From Uloborus plumipes (Eukaryota > Arthropoda > Arachnida > Araneae > Uloboridae), in contig JAXGGA010005824.1 of the NCBI GenBank assembly GCA_038373865.1, positions 1-64,000 of the forward strand: a stretch of DNA of 64,000 bases. The letters run 5' to 3'. Shown here piece by piece: positions 48,525 through 61,046 of this stretch. Each line of letters opens with the position of its first letter. Positions within the stretch are counted from its first letter, which is position 1. Under the pieces are notes generated by a model that saw only the letters and a program-made list of their open reading frames with translations, was not told where the DNA came from and searched no databases. The position numbers were made by a program, and so were the translations under genes.

Positions 48525-49245
48525 CGACACATTAACCTCTATAGTTCGAGAGAAAGTTATAGTGGGGATGCACCGGTGGAGGTGGTATTGGTAGATAGCA
48601 GTATATGTACCATTTGCAATGGCATGGCACAGTCAGCATTGTCATGTGTTGTGGAGGAGCATATTTTCAAAATGCTAGCTTTTTAATTACTACTCTGCAA
48701 GAATATTGCATTTGGCACCAATTTGACTGGCATAATCCTGTTCCAAATAGAAAAAAATGACAAGTTTTTGTGAATAAAATTATTTACAACATTTAAAAGC
48801 ACAAATGAATCGATTAATAAAGGACACTAGTTTCGAAGTCAATAGCGCCCTTTGCCAGCGCCTCGTCACATAGAATCAGACTACTGAAAATGTGACACTT
48901 GTGCAAGCATCCATCCAAGAATCTCCAAATTGTTTAGCACAGTATTTAGCTGGCTAACAATTTTCTGATAAGAGTGTAAGAAACACTACAGTGATCTGCA
49001 CTACATGAAGTTTTTCCAGCTGAAAAGGATCATGTTGGTGAAGGTGGAACCAAATGCAAAATTCTTGCTGAGTAATAACTCGAAAACTACCATTTTGAAA
49101 ATGCTCCTCCACAACGTATGATGATGCTTGCTGCGCACTGCCAGAGCTACTACTGCAAATGGTACATATACTATCTATCAAAACCACTTCCAACCACTAC
49201 CACTCACATCGCAACCTCTCGAAATATGAGAGATTAATATGCCGG
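48525..49245. mobile_element. Inverted pair of transposase HTH fragments
   Basis: The segment 48525-48755 is inverted at about 49000-49245; ATATGTACCATTTGCA, GTGGAGGAGCAT and ATTTTGCATTTGG recur. The - strand copy (48954-49193) reads SSYVVEEHFQNGSFRVITQQ and EFCIWFHLHQHDPFQLEKL. This resembles the helix-turn-helix region (AxxVExxFxNxxSVxxxQRxFRxxFxL) found in insect transposon proteins of the DUF4817 type. Both copies are broken. The arrangement could form a large hairpin. Confidence 0.65.
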
Positions 49246-49523
49246 ATGTTGAAGAGATTAGCTTATAAAATATAAAACTTTGTGAGCTTTTTATTAAATG
49301 GAAGTTTGGTGATGTAATTGTGGTACAGTCTGAAGCTGATGTGATGATTTCTTATTGACTAAACCATTCCATTGGTTAAAGTAGGGGGTGAAGAAATTGG
49401 TTTGTTATGCCTTAATTTATTGGCATTGAGCCATTGCAAGAATGACTACTATTTCAACACAAACATAAAGAATCTCCTTCAAGGTAAAGCATCTTGTAAT
49501 CAGTGCCAAATTATAGGCCGGTG

Positions 49524-49723
49524 TATAGTGCTCCTCTGGTAAGTTGACCTCTGACATTGACGTTTCCCTCTGTTTTTGGGTAATAGCAAACGGTAATTGC
49601 CTTGGATTTAAGTTGTAATACTTTTGAAGTTGACTACGAAGTAAGGCGAGTCAATTCAGTGTCAATTACTTTTTCTTTTACCTGAAAACGAGAAAAACAT
49701 CTATGTCAGAGGAACACACTATA
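49524..49723. mobile_element. Small TA-type MITE
   Basis: A 200-bp segment with imperfect inverted ends TATAGTGCTCCTCTGG and CAGAGGAACACACTATA; TGACATTGACGTTT and AAACATCTATGTCA continue the match inside. It is probably mobilised by a Tc1/mariner-type transposase. Confidence 0.6.
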
Positions 49724-50372
49724 GAGTAAAACTCCCATAGGTTGAAATTTTCAGTGGTATAATCCTAAAATGCTTTTATACTATATTTTTCAGTTCAAAA
49801 CCTTTATTTATTCTTAAGAAACATACGAAAACTGAATTTTAAATCCATCACATTCAAAAAATATGTACGCATGTTTGTTTCTGGCCACTCTAGATTAAAT
49901 TAAGGTATTTTCTCAAAACTTATACATGATAGATCAAACCTAGGGTCTTTTTTTATCTATCATATTTTTGGATAATTAAATTACAAAAAGCAATTTTATT
50001 TAAAAGTTTGTCATTGTTATAATGGTCTTGTAGGTGTGGCCTATTTCTTGTTTGTTTAATAGACAATTTTTCAAAATACTAAGTCCAAGAAACAATGTTT
50101 AAAAAATGTTAAAAACAGGGCGGAATTTTCAATGAATTTTAAGATATAAATCAATGTTGTGTTATTATTTTAGTGATTCAGTTTCAGAGAATACAGTATT
50201 TAATGAATGTTCATCTCACAAACACTCCATCCAAATTTGAAAGAAAAGAATCCATTAGTGTTAACAAGGCTTTTACTAATATTTTTTGAACATCTATGAT
50301 TTTAAAGGCTGTATAATCAAATTCTTGGAACTGGCAGGTATGTAATAACCTCCAAAGACATATTTCAACCTA

Positions 50373-50570
50373 CTGTCTGTTTGCGTATTGTGCGCCTGGC
50401 AGCCAAGAACGCTTCCATTTAAAAAAGGAGAGATAGGTTTAGGATGTGCACTTCCTGATGCCTGCAGCTTTTTGTTTGCTTGCTACTTCCTCGTTGCATT
50501 TCCCCCCTATTTCGAGAAAGTCAGAAGAGACTTGGCGCGTGCGGAGGTCGCACGAAAAAAATTTAGACAG
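50373..50570. mobile_element. TA-flanked MITE (CTGTCT ends), copy 2
   Basis: A 198-bp element from CTGTCTGTTTGCGTATTGTG to AAAAAAATTTAGACAG with TA on both sides. It is the inverted relative of 23201-23369. A more decayed copy follows at about 51600-51815. Confidence 0.85.
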
Positions 50571-51599
50571 TAGACATGAAAAAATTGTATTGCAAATTTC
50601 TATTCTTTAGACAGTATAATTCAGTACTAATATAGCTCTAGGTTCCCACACAGCTTAAAAAAATCCTTATTTGCTTTGAAAAAAAAATCCTTAAAAAGGG
50701 CTTAATTAATTATTAACTAAAACAATAGGAAACCTTAATTTTTACTCATGCTTAAATCCTTTGATTGAAGCATGCAGCAGGTTGATTCAGTTGTACTGCA
50801 TCAAGTGATAGAAAAACAAAGTTAGGAGGACTCAAATGACCACTATGCTTTAAGAGGGTTAAATTTATACATTCAAATCTTTTAGTCATTTTGTTTTGAA
50901 CTATAAATAACTATATTGTTTGGCAGCTTGAAGTCGGGGAGTAAAAGCACAGAAATTGCTTCCTTTTTTTCCATAAGACAGCAAATAGATGCTAACAATT
51001 GAGTTTGCATTTCATTGTATTCTTTTATTTTTCAAAAGAAAAGAAAATCTTTATGAATTTCTTACAACATATAAGAGATTAATAAGGCCCTACTCATATA
51101 CCAATGTATATATATACACATCCTGCAATTGCACATTTTACCCTCTTTTTATATTAGTGCATTTAATCGCATAAAAACCGGAACAATGTTAAAATAAATG
51201 CATATTACTGTGCTCTTCACATGTTTTCAATCTTTAAAGAGATTCAGTAGAAGTTGAAAAGATATTTTCATCATTATAAATGAAATGAAACGGAAAATTA
51301 CAATTTCTAGCAAAAGAAAGCTGTAAAGAACATACTATATTTTTTTGCAATAAACATTATTAATGGACATATCAATTTCCCATGGTGGCCACCAACTAAG
51401 CAAATTGATTTTCTACATTCTCAACAAAATTCTCTCACTTTTTCAGTTAGTATTTCCTAACTTTTACAGACATAAACTTGACACTGTTTCTTCCTTCATG
51501 TCAATACACTTGATAAGTAGTTTATACTTTTAAACATCTCAACTCCATCAATACCAATGGGAGGGGGGGGGGATAACCACTACATACTTTTTTTAGTAT

Positions 51600-51815
51600 T
51601 CCTTTTTGAACTCTGCATCTGGCAGCCACAAACGATTCCATTTTGAAAAAGGTGTGATAGGTTAAGGAGGCAAACTTCCCAATACCTCTGTTTTTTGCTC
51701 ACTTGCTACTTCCTTGTTGAATGTAACTTTGCACCCCCCTCCCCATCTATTTTGAGAAAATCAGAAAAGACCTGATGCATGTGTGAATTCGAGGAAGGTT
51801 GCACAATAAAGTATC
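51600..51815. mobile_element. Decayed third copy of the CTGTCT MITE family
   Basis: CATCTGGCAGCCACAAACGA, GATAGGTTAAGGAGGC, TTGCTACTTCCTTGTTG and TGAGAAAATCAGAAAAGACC follow the same order as in 50373-50570, with many changes and an added poly(C) tract. The ends are no longer clear. Confidence 0.6.
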
Positions 51816-53529
51816 TAACAGTTTATGATTTTGAATTGATTTTCAAGTAGAAACAACTAAGATTCTAAATAGAGCATAGCACATACAAAAAAAAAAAAAA
51901 AATGAAAATAGTACCATAAGACTTATTTTACTAAGCAAATATGACTTTAAAAAACATTCAGATCCACAAATAATGAGTAACCCAGTAGCTATCATAAAAT
52001 TTAAAATCCTAACAGTAAAACTGCTTTCAGGAGCTCTTGAAATAAAAAATAATAACATAAGTTGATTACAATAAATAAATAAAATAAACCTCCCTCTAGG
52101 AATTTATTAAGCAAGTTATTATTGAATTAGCACTTCTTACACCACATTCTGCTTATGTAAATGATCGTATCTGCAAATCAAGTCAAGCTCTTGTCAAATA
52201 AAAAATGCAATTTCGAGTTTCTCTATTTTTCACTGATATTCTTTTTTTTTTTTTTTTGTAGTTTACAAAACTTAGTCCACATTTAATTTAAACTGAACAG
52301 ACAATGAGAGGGATATAAAGTCATATAAAATAAAACCACGATGAGATGGCACTTGTCAATCAAATGAGAAATCAAGTCCATTCCTTAAAATAGGTACAAA
52401 AGGAAGAAATTGACACATACCATATTTATGAATTTAGCGGTATTTTGGCGATCAGACAAGTTGTATTTATAGAAGAGGGAATAATTCTTTAACCATTTGA
52501 AGTCAAAAAAGAGACAACATTGTTGTAAACCATTCTAAATTTATCATCTGCAAAATGTATTTTACTTCATTATTAATTTAATTCAATATAAATTGCAGTA
52601 AATGGCTTTGAACAAATTTGCCTCTTACTTTATCGTTTGCTGGTTGAAGTTTGTTGATGTTTATTGTTTTAATTATCATTGTGATGAATAATGTACGAAA
52701 TTTGGATGACTAAAACCTAAAATTTTTAGAATCAGTAGAATTTAAAAGAAACAAGAAGTTCTGTCAAGAACTAAACGAGCCTACTTTCCCGTACATCAAC
52801 ATCGGCATTCTCGCATCTGATCATTATTCTCTTGATTATCTGAGACTGAAAATTATGTCAAACATACCTTTTTAGCACTTAGAGCTGATTTCGAAAAGAA
52901 AAATATGCCTCTCTCATCAGATGAAATAGACACGTAAAAAGTAATTAACGAATAAATAAAGTTTTGTCACACCTTTTAAAGAGTGTAACTGTTACAGCTC
53001 CTTCGTAGAAAAATCCTCCATCGTTTTCAAAAAAAAAAAAAAATAATAATAATAATAATAATAATTAAAAAAAATAAATAAATAAAAGTACAAAGATCAT
53101 CAAAACACATTTTATCAAAGAAAGAAAAAAAAAAAAGAAAAAAAAAACTCGTCCGTTAATAAAATGTCTCGAATTTCACTTTTAATCGGTTGCCAGTTGT
53201 TAAATATAAATAAAGAATAAAATGTTCTCGTGAATGAAAAATTTTTGTTACAAAAAAAATCGTCTGCCGAAAAAAAAAAAAAAATAATAATAAATAAAAT
53301 AAAACAAATGAATAAATAAAAAATCGTCTGCACAGTCAGTCATTTTTTTTTCTGAGCCTGCATTTCCGCCACGTTTGCGGAGTCGGAGTCGGAATCAAAG
53401 TCCTCACAGAAGATTACTCAGAAAAGTACTTTACAAACACTATTTATCAAAACCATTTTCTTACAAAGTTAGTTTGAAGAAAATCCGACTTTAAGTTCGG
53501 AATCAACATTCAACTTAAATTCCCCGTAG

Positions 53530-54430
53530 ACGCTAATGTTAATTTTTTTTCTGAACGGTTCAATATTGAACGAAAAATGGTTCAAATCAAACAGCGAAAT
53601 ATGGAAATGTATGGGAAAGCCTCTCCGAGATCTTTCAAACAAAAAAAAGTTTAACCCATTCAGACGGTTCACTCAAAAGTTATTAGGTGGGGAAAGGTTG
53701 CTTGAACGGTTCAATGTTGAACGAAAAAATGCTCAAATGGAAAATTTAAATAGGGTAATGAAGTATCCTTGCTGAGATCCTTCGAACAAAAAAAAGTTTG
53801 TTCAAATCGGATTGTTCACTCAAAAGTTAGCATCGCGGGACAGGTTGTTTGAACGGTTCAAAGTTGAACCAAAAACTGTTCAAATCGAAAAATCAAATAT
53901 GGGAATGAGCTGTACTCGCCGAGATCTTTCGAACAAAAACAAGTTTATTCCATTCGGACTGTTCACTCAAAAGTTATTAGGTGGGGAAAGGTTACTTGAA
54001 TGGTTCAATGTTGAACCAAAAATGTTCAAATTGAAAATTTAAATACGGTGATAAAGTATCCTTCCCGAGATGCTTCGAACAAAAAAAAATTTGTTTAAAT
54101 CGGACTGTTCATTCAAAAGTTATTAGGGGTGACAGCTTGTTTGAACGGTTCAATGTTGAACGAAAAATTGTTCAAATCGAAAATGTAGATATGGGAATGA
54201 AGTATCCTTGAAAAGATCTTTCGAACAAAAAAAAGTTTGTTCAAATCGGACTGTTCACTCAAAAGTTAGCATCGCGGGACCGGTTGTTTGAACGGTTCAA
54301 AGTTGAACCAAAAATTGTTCAAATCGAAAAATCAAATATGGGAATGAGCTGTACTCTCCGAGATCTTTCCAACAAAAAAAAGTTTGTCCAAATCGGAATG
54401 TTCATTCAAAAGTTATTAGGGGGGGGGGGG
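53530..54430 (+). repeat. 146-147 bp tandem satellite, about six units
   Basis: The motif TTCACTCAAAAGTTA (or TTCATTC...) occurs at 53668, 53815, 53962, 54108, 54254 and 54401, a regular period of 146-147 bp. Two variants follow the motif: GCATCGCGGGAC (53815, 54254) or TTAGGTGGGG/TTAGGGG (the others). Each unit also carries TTGAACGGTTCAA, a short palindrome. It ends in poly(G) and GACAGACAGACCGACAGACC. Open frames that run through it (for example 53536-53775) are repeat artefacts. Confidence 0.92.
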
Positions 54431-56254
54431 ACAGACAGACCGACAGACCGACCGACACACAAATTCCCCATCTCAATACCCTACTTTCAAATTTTTAATT
54501 TTTCGATATTCAATTTACCTTTTTATTTTTTTAACTTAGCGATATTTTTTTTACTTGGCGATATTTTTTGGACTTGGCGATATTTTTTAGATGCATTAAG
54601 CTACTTTTAATACTTTTTTCGTCTTTTGTTTTTAACGGGAAAGTAGGCTAAAAATTGCTCCAAATATATTTTTGTAATGTGATTATTTATTATTGAATTT
54701 AGTTGGCGAAAAAGTAAAAATGACAAGCACTACATTCTTTATTGCAACCCTAATTTTGCAAAAATTTTCAATTCAAATTAATTATTGGATTCGTTGCAGT
54801 CCTTGATCAATAGTACAGGGAGAGGTGAAACAAAGACCCACCCGCACTTACACAGACTATGAGCTATTCAATGAGACATCAGCCTTGACCGTGCAAAATT
54901 TAAATGTTTATATTTTTCGATAATTTCTTAAATTAAATGACGTATTGAAGATGAGCAAAGTGACATCTTTAAGTTCTACAACCAATACAAGGATTGCGAA
55001 TTCCATTCTTCTATTTCCATCTGCGTATCACCCCTTCATTAAAATGGAAATTTCTAAAAAAAAAAAGGAGGAGTCAAGTGCCATCTCGTCAAAGCCACAC
55101 TTTAGAAGTAATGTAAAAAGTAAACCATATTACTATTTTTCTGAGAGAAAGGAGATTCAACTTGTTTCAGTAGCAAACTTTTTCAAATGCCATTTGCTTG
55201 CATAGACTTTATCACTATTGACAGAATCTATAATAGCTGAAATGAAAAACTCCATCTTTACTGCTATTAAGTAAAATTTAAATTTTGAAATATGAATAAT
55301 GATGCATCAAAGTCTCTGTTTTTATAAAGAGAAAATACAAAAATATGATCAATTATTATTATTATGCTGAAAGAAACTTTGCAATTTCCTGAAAGCATAT
55401 TAAGAGTTTGCACATTTCTTCCAAAATTATTTCAGTCACTAACGGAAAAGTTATGAATATTGCACACATTTGTAGTACAAAATGTAAATAAGTGCAAGCA
55501 TTAAAACTAAAACATTTACTTTGATAACAAAGCTATCAACTCCACATACAATCAGTCAGAAGTGAAACACACTTTTTCTAACATTTTTGTGTATAGAAAA
55601 TAATAAATTTTTAAATGTTAACTGTTACAAATAGTTATTACTTTATTAATTTCTCCCTAATGAATATTGCAACTTTCAACCTTAAAGTTATTCAATTAGA
55701 AACCTTCTTAAAGCTGGAAAACTGCAAGATGAATGTTTCCAGCACTTTCAAGTCTTATTTGTTTGATAAATGGCATGCATAAAATGTAATCATTGCTTCA
55801 ACCAGTAAGAGTATGTCCAACCTTAATAGAGTCAAACTTTGCAAAAATTAGTGAAGTCACAACACAAAAATATAAACTATAAGCTCAAAAAATATGAAAT
55901 CAAGCAGTAGAGCTAGATTATTAACAGAGAAATAATTTCTGATACGTAAAAAATTGAATGCTACTAACTGATTTTCAATTTTATAAGTAAAAAAGGCATC
56001 AATTATAATAAATTTTACAAAGATTTGCACTTGTTTACATTTCTGTTATGAGTTATATCCTTTTTTCTTATTACGCATAAAGGAATGTTGTTCAAAATTT
56101 GAGAAAATTCCCAAAAGATAAATCTGGGGTACATAATACTCTATAATTTATTCACCGATTAATACTTATAATTAAATACATCATCTCTGTACAAGTGAAA
56201 ATTATATATATATATATCCATATACATTACACATAAAATCTCCAGATTGTTGTG

Positions 56255-56490
56255 TCAAGTATTGCTAGAAATAGGAAACATGAGAACTTTAGCTTGCATA
56301 AATGATAAGTCCGGCAACTGGTCCAAAACATGGATTGCTTCTTTGCTGAGGTCACATGGACGGTGGGAGGCTTGAGAAGTTGGGAGAGAACAGACATTCT
56401 TTGATAAAAGTTGCTCTAGTATCTGATCTTTACTGCCATTATCACACTGAGATGGGGTTGGATTAGGTTTTAAAAATTCATTTTCAAAGC
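56255..56490 (-). CDS. AFTPH: Aftiphilin-like protein, C-terminal exon
   Basis: Read on the - strand, the exon follows TTTGTTATAG at 56491-56492, completes a Ser codon and runs 77 codons to TGA at 56255-56257. It begins FENEFLKPNPTPSQCDNG and ends with LDQLPDLSFMQAKVLMFPI followed by SSNT. The PDLSFMxxxVLMFP tail is the hallmark C-terminus of aftiphilin, a cytosolic accessory protein that binds clathrin and AP adaptors and works with gamma-synergin and p200 in trans-Golgi/endosome traffic (family knowledge). The middle (residues about 20-50) is polar and not conserved as far as I can tell. The phase joins exactly to the exon at 59270-59414. Confidence 0.9.
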
Positions 56491-56571
56491 CTATAACAAA
56501 GCAATAGATTAAAGAAATTAGGTAAGAACATTACAATCAAAGAATTCTGTACATCTTTGTAAATATATTTA

Positions 56572-56933
56572 CAGTAAACTACCGATTATCTGCGGAATAA
56601 GGTGCATGGTAACCACGGATAACCCAACACCGAGGTTAATCCGTAAATAGGTAAAAATACGAGATTAGTGCATGCAATTGCTAAATCAATCAACAACATT
56701 CACACATACATTTAAAGTATAGCTGAAACTGATAACATTGAATGTAGAAAATATCTTTGTAACGACTGAAAATTCAAACGACTTTTAACGACTGAAAATA
56801 CCCTTGCATTTTTCTGCATCCAGTAAGTCATCACCATAAGGAAAAAAAAATAAGAGAGAGAAAAGAGGACTGAGAAAATCCCAAATAATCTGAATCGCAG
56901 ATAAACTGACCACGAATAAATGGCAGTTTACTG
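56572..56933. mobile_element. Tigger-like MITE, copy 2
   Basis: A 362-bp element from CAGTAAACTACCGATTATCT to AATGGCAGTTTACTG, with TA on both sides (56570-56571, 56934-56935). It lies in the last intron of the aftiphilin-like gene and shares internal sequence with 45297-45546. Confidence 0.9.
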
Positions 56934-57187
56934 TATTAATAAATTTATTAACACTATTTGTTTAGATTTTAAGACGTTGTATGATGATCAGACTTGAGTG
57001 TCCACAACTATGTGTAAAAATAACCTTTGTTTTTCAAATTCTGTTAATACAGCAAAACTCCTTTAAAACAGACCTTTTAATGTCAAAGATTCAAAAAAAA
57101 AAAGCAAATTCTTGAAAAATATATGAATAGACAAAACTCTCATCATATAGATCAACTACAGGCTTTAAGATTTCTTTATGTTGAAAC

Positions 57188-58025
57188 CAGTGGTTGGAAA
57201 AACTAAATTTCTTTTGTAGCGAACTACAACTACAACTACTTTTTTTTTTAATGTAGCAAGTACGAACTACTTTTGAATAGTAGTCGCTACTTCGCTACTT
57301 TTTAAAGAATAAGTAAATAAAAAGCACACACCGTTCGAGTTTTGACCGGAAAAATTTGAAAAGTGGTTTACATTAATAAATTAACTCATTTGAATATGGA
57401 ATAGAACTAGGAATTGTCTTTGATTTTATTTGTTACTTTGCCTTTCTGTACCTTTTTTTTTTTTGTTTGCTAAAATTTGTCCTTTTTAGATTTTTTTTAC
57501 AACTTTTACGAATATTCGCCACAAGAAAGGATTCAAAAGTTGAAAGATTGAAAGAATTCAATCTTCATTTTTTTTTTAATTTCATGCCAGGGAATATTTA
57601 TGAACATGAAAATTATTTGAAGGAATATAAAACTAATGATGCCAAATAAACCAATCACATCAAACAGATAGAATGTATTTCGTCAAAATGATGTATCTAA
57701 GATCAGCTCATATTTTTATGGTTCTTATTTCTCATTGTGCCCACTGCTGTACTCGTGCAAGATTTGCACCAGTCAGAGTCAATTAAACCTTGTGTTTTTC
57801 CTTCAATCTCTTTTTCTTATAATTTTTAAAATTTATTTATCTTTTTTTTTTTTTTAACTTTAAAAATAGTTTCCAGAAATCGCTACAAACTACCATTTTT
57901 TTGTATTGCGCTACTCACTACTCTACTTTTTTTTTTTTTTAAGTAGTGCGCTACACTACAAACTACTAAGAAATGTCGTTGCTACAGTAGTTTCGCTACT
58001 TGCAGCGCGCTACTTCCGACCACTG
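57188..58025. mobile_element. hAT-type MITE with GTAG-rich arms, copy 2
   Basis: An 838-bp inverted and longer relative of 3661-4240. It starts CAGTGGTTGGAAAAACTA and ends GCGCGCTACTTCCGACCACTG-type sequence, flanked by exact 8-bp duplications GTTGAAAC (57180-57187 and 58026-58033). The extra ~260 bp are in the AT-rich middle. Confidence 0.92.
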
Positions 58026-59269
58026 GTTGAAACCCAAGGTTATGAGGACAGGAAAAGGAGTCAGGTGTTACATGTATGTCTATCTAAACTAATCAGCACA
58101 CGTTTCAGTTTTAACTAAACACAAAATCCAATGCTTGGAATAATATGACAGGTAATATTTTGGAAACATTTACATTCTGAAAAAGACCATAAAGAAAGAA
58201 TTACCAGTGCATGACACAACCTTTTTAAAGGAAACGTAGAACAAAGCTACCATCTAATATGGTAAACACTTTGTTCCAAAAGCCCGACGGTGTAATGCAG
58301 GGATGCCATGAAGAGGATCTAAAACAATGGACATTCGCTTCGTTTCAACTACAGCTGATTCTGAATGAAGTTAATGATCAAATTTCCTCCACGTGACAGG
58401 TAAAGCGAATTAAGATGGTTAAGCTAAAATTAAGCTGTTGTATCAGAAAGAAAGCAAAGTGGAAAAGAAAAAAACAACATTGAGTCTTTAGAGGGTTTAA
58501 ATGACATTTTTAAACAAGCCTGCATCAAGAAATATAAAATATTGCCACTGCTGTTGGAAAACAAATAGCAGCCGCATTTTAGCAATAAAATCAAATAAAT
58601 AAATAATAATAATTTTAGAAATAATTTAATTTTTTAATTAAATGAAAGATTTACAAAAAAAAAAAGAAAAAAACTTGATTCCATCTTCAATTTAAATTTT
58701 CCAAATTCAGTATCATTTTGAAAAGGATGCAATATTTCTAATTCAGCATTCAGCAGAAATAAGCATATAAAATTTTGACTTTAAAAATAGGTGAAAAAAA
58801 AGTGTCAAATATAAAGAGACAGTTCCCCCAACGAAGCAGGTAATTCAATTAAGTAGAATCTAGCAGATTTTCACACCATCAGTTTCTATGGATACAAATT
58901 TCCATAAATTAAAATGGATTTTTGTGAACTTAGTACCACTTCTTCCGGATTATTCAGAATCTAATTTTAGCTACCCTCTCCTCATTGTGATTCTTGGAGC
59001 ATCTTATACTTGGTCTACTTAGCCAACATAGTGTGCAAAATACTCTGTTCAGCAGCTATATTACTACCCAAGTATAAGTACTAATACAAAATAATACGAT
59101 AATAAAATAGGCACATTTATACAGACATTAAGAAACATTTATAGACATTATTCATTAGATGACTAAAGGGAACAGTTTATTGAATTCTCCCTCTCTCTTT
59201 TTATTATTATTATTATTATTTTAATGTTTCGAATTGGCAAGTGAATTTATATTCATTTCTGACACTTAC

Positions 59270-59414
59270 TATGATCACCAGAAGAAACTGTAGTATGGGT
59301 TTCTGCAGAAGACAGAAAAGAAAGGTCCATCAGAGTTAGTGCTGCTTGTCCAGAATCCAAAGGATTTACAAGCCCACTACTATTCCAATCAAATTCTACA
59401 GGAGGTATTGGATC
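59270..59414 (-). CDS. AFTPH: Aftiphilin-like protein, clathrin-binding region exon
   Basis: This - strand exon of 145 nt (48 codons plus one base) follows AACTAG at 59415 and ends at A/GTAAGT. It reads DPIPPVEFDWNSSGLVNPLD, then SGQAALTLMDLSFLSSAET and a Ser/Thr-rich end. The block IPPVxFDWxSSGLxNPL is strongly characteristic of the aftiphilin C-terminal region that contacts clathrin. It enters in phase 0 and leaves in phase 1, agreeing with both neighbours. Confidence 0.93.
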
Positions 59415-60932
59415 CTAGTTATGAGATAAAATAAATTGTTGAAATAAACTTTTTTTACATAAATCTGTAAAAGTTACCATCATCTCAATTACATATATAG
59501 TTCATAGCTGTAGAGAAATCTTTCTTCAAAGCCATTTCTTTCATAGCTCTACAATTATTTTTATGTCTAAGAACACATTTTTACTCAACTTAGAAGTATT
59601 TAACTACAACTTTCATCAGAAATGTATGCACTATAATAACATAACATATTTTAACACATGAATTAATACATGAAAGGAAATCAATTATGCTATTAAAATA
59701 TAGTACTGGTCCTTTTACTGAATTGTGATGCTTAAAAAAAAGAACTAAATTTCTGTTTGGATTTTGTTGGCTATGGAAATACAAACAATTTCACTTGCTT
59801 AATTCATAGAATAAGGAAATTTCATGTATGAATGAACTACATAAGTTAATTTGTACATACAGCAGTATGATCTAAAATATGTACACCCAACAAAGATTTA
59901 TATTAACATTAATTTTTTAATAAGAGAAAATTGAAGGAAAACTGCACAAACCTAAAAATGTAACGCGATTGTCTTGACATCAGTGTTATATTTAAACTAT
60001 AGTTAACATCAAACAAAAAGTTATATTTTAACTATTAAATATTGCATATTTAACTTTTAACAGTAAGTTGAGCACATAATGCAGCCATAATTTAAATTTG
60101 CCCTTGAGTGTACATTACATAACTTCAACTTTTGTTACGCCACATAAATAATAATAAGTTGTTGCTGAAAATTGCGTGAATTTCGTATTTACATACGATC
60201 TTTAACTTTTTGCAAGAGAAAGACAGGAGGTGGTAACACCACAAATTGCTGCTTTGGTGACACACTTGCTAGGAAAGCCACTGATACATACATGTATTTT
60301 AGGTTTATAGCTGCCCTTTTTTTCAATTCAGAAAACATTTTCAGCATCCAATGCTTAGCAGCAGTAATGAAAAAACACTTGCTAGTAAAATTCTTCTTAG
60401 AGCCTGAATCAAATATAAACAACTTTTGCTCTTGTAATTAAGGGTTCCTACTCTAGAAAAGTTTTAAAATATTTACTACACCAAAAGTGATCAAAGATTA
60501 TGATGTTTCCTGAAAAACTGCATTGGGTCTCACTACTCTCGCCTCCTCTTAGCTATCAGTTATGCCACTGGCACAATTTTTTTTACATCTTTTACCAAGG
60601 CATACATGTGTTTCTGACTAAACGACTGCTGTAAGATATATATGTACTATGTACATATACTTTCATTTTTTTCATGGATCAATCATTTCACTCCATAATT
60701 CACATAATAAAAGTACTATTTTGAAGATAACACTGCAAAATGAGAAAAAAAAATCACATAACTAAAATAGAAAACAAAAGTAGCTGTTTTTTTTTTTTTT
60801 TTTTAACTACATCCATTAACATTTAACCATTAAAAAATGAAACTAATCCATTTTTCGGTCACACAAAATCATTTTTCTTATTAATAAGCATATAATAACT
60901 AATATAATAATTTTGATAATGGTTATACTAAC

Positions 60933-61046
60933 TCTTGGACTTTGATTTCTGTCTTCTGGTTCTTGGTTAGCTGAATTTGAGAGGCCTTTCACTGGCTCTA
61001 GAAGGCTTAGGCCTGAAGCGAAAATCGGGACGGACGACGTGCGCAG
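60933..61046 (-). CDS. AFTPH: Aftiphilin-like protein, middle exon of the clathrin-binding region
   Basis: This 114-nt, 38-codon, phase 0-0 exon on the - strand lies between TATAG at 61047-61050 and a GTTAGT donor. It reads LRTSSVPIFASGLSLLEPVK and then a polar, Asn/Glu/Pro-rich end. The block VPxFAxGLxxLEPxK is conserved in aftiphilin just after the LWxKL...RFQW segment, which is the preceding exon here. Order, strand and phase all agree. Confidence 0.93.

Larger units (their letters stand above)
38792..56254. other. Interval between the converging genes
   Basis: It holds the probable HSF 3' untranslated region at its left end, the 3' end of the aftiphilin-like gene at its right end, and the listed transposon remnants and satellite between. 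The stretches 43740-45040, 51820-53500 and 54490-56250 show AT-rich sequence, an (AAT)n run at about 53040 and poly(A/T) tracts, but no supported gene. Confidence 0.5.

Noticed and set aside
53536..54610. Three + strand open frames with shared residues (e.g. QKLLGGERLLE)
   Set aside because: The shared residues come from the 147-bp satellite, which is nearly a multiple of three; not a repeat protein.
60172..60441. 89-codon + and 77-codon - frames overlapping
   Set aside because: Neither matches a family, both lie in an aftiphilin intron, and each is the other's shadow.
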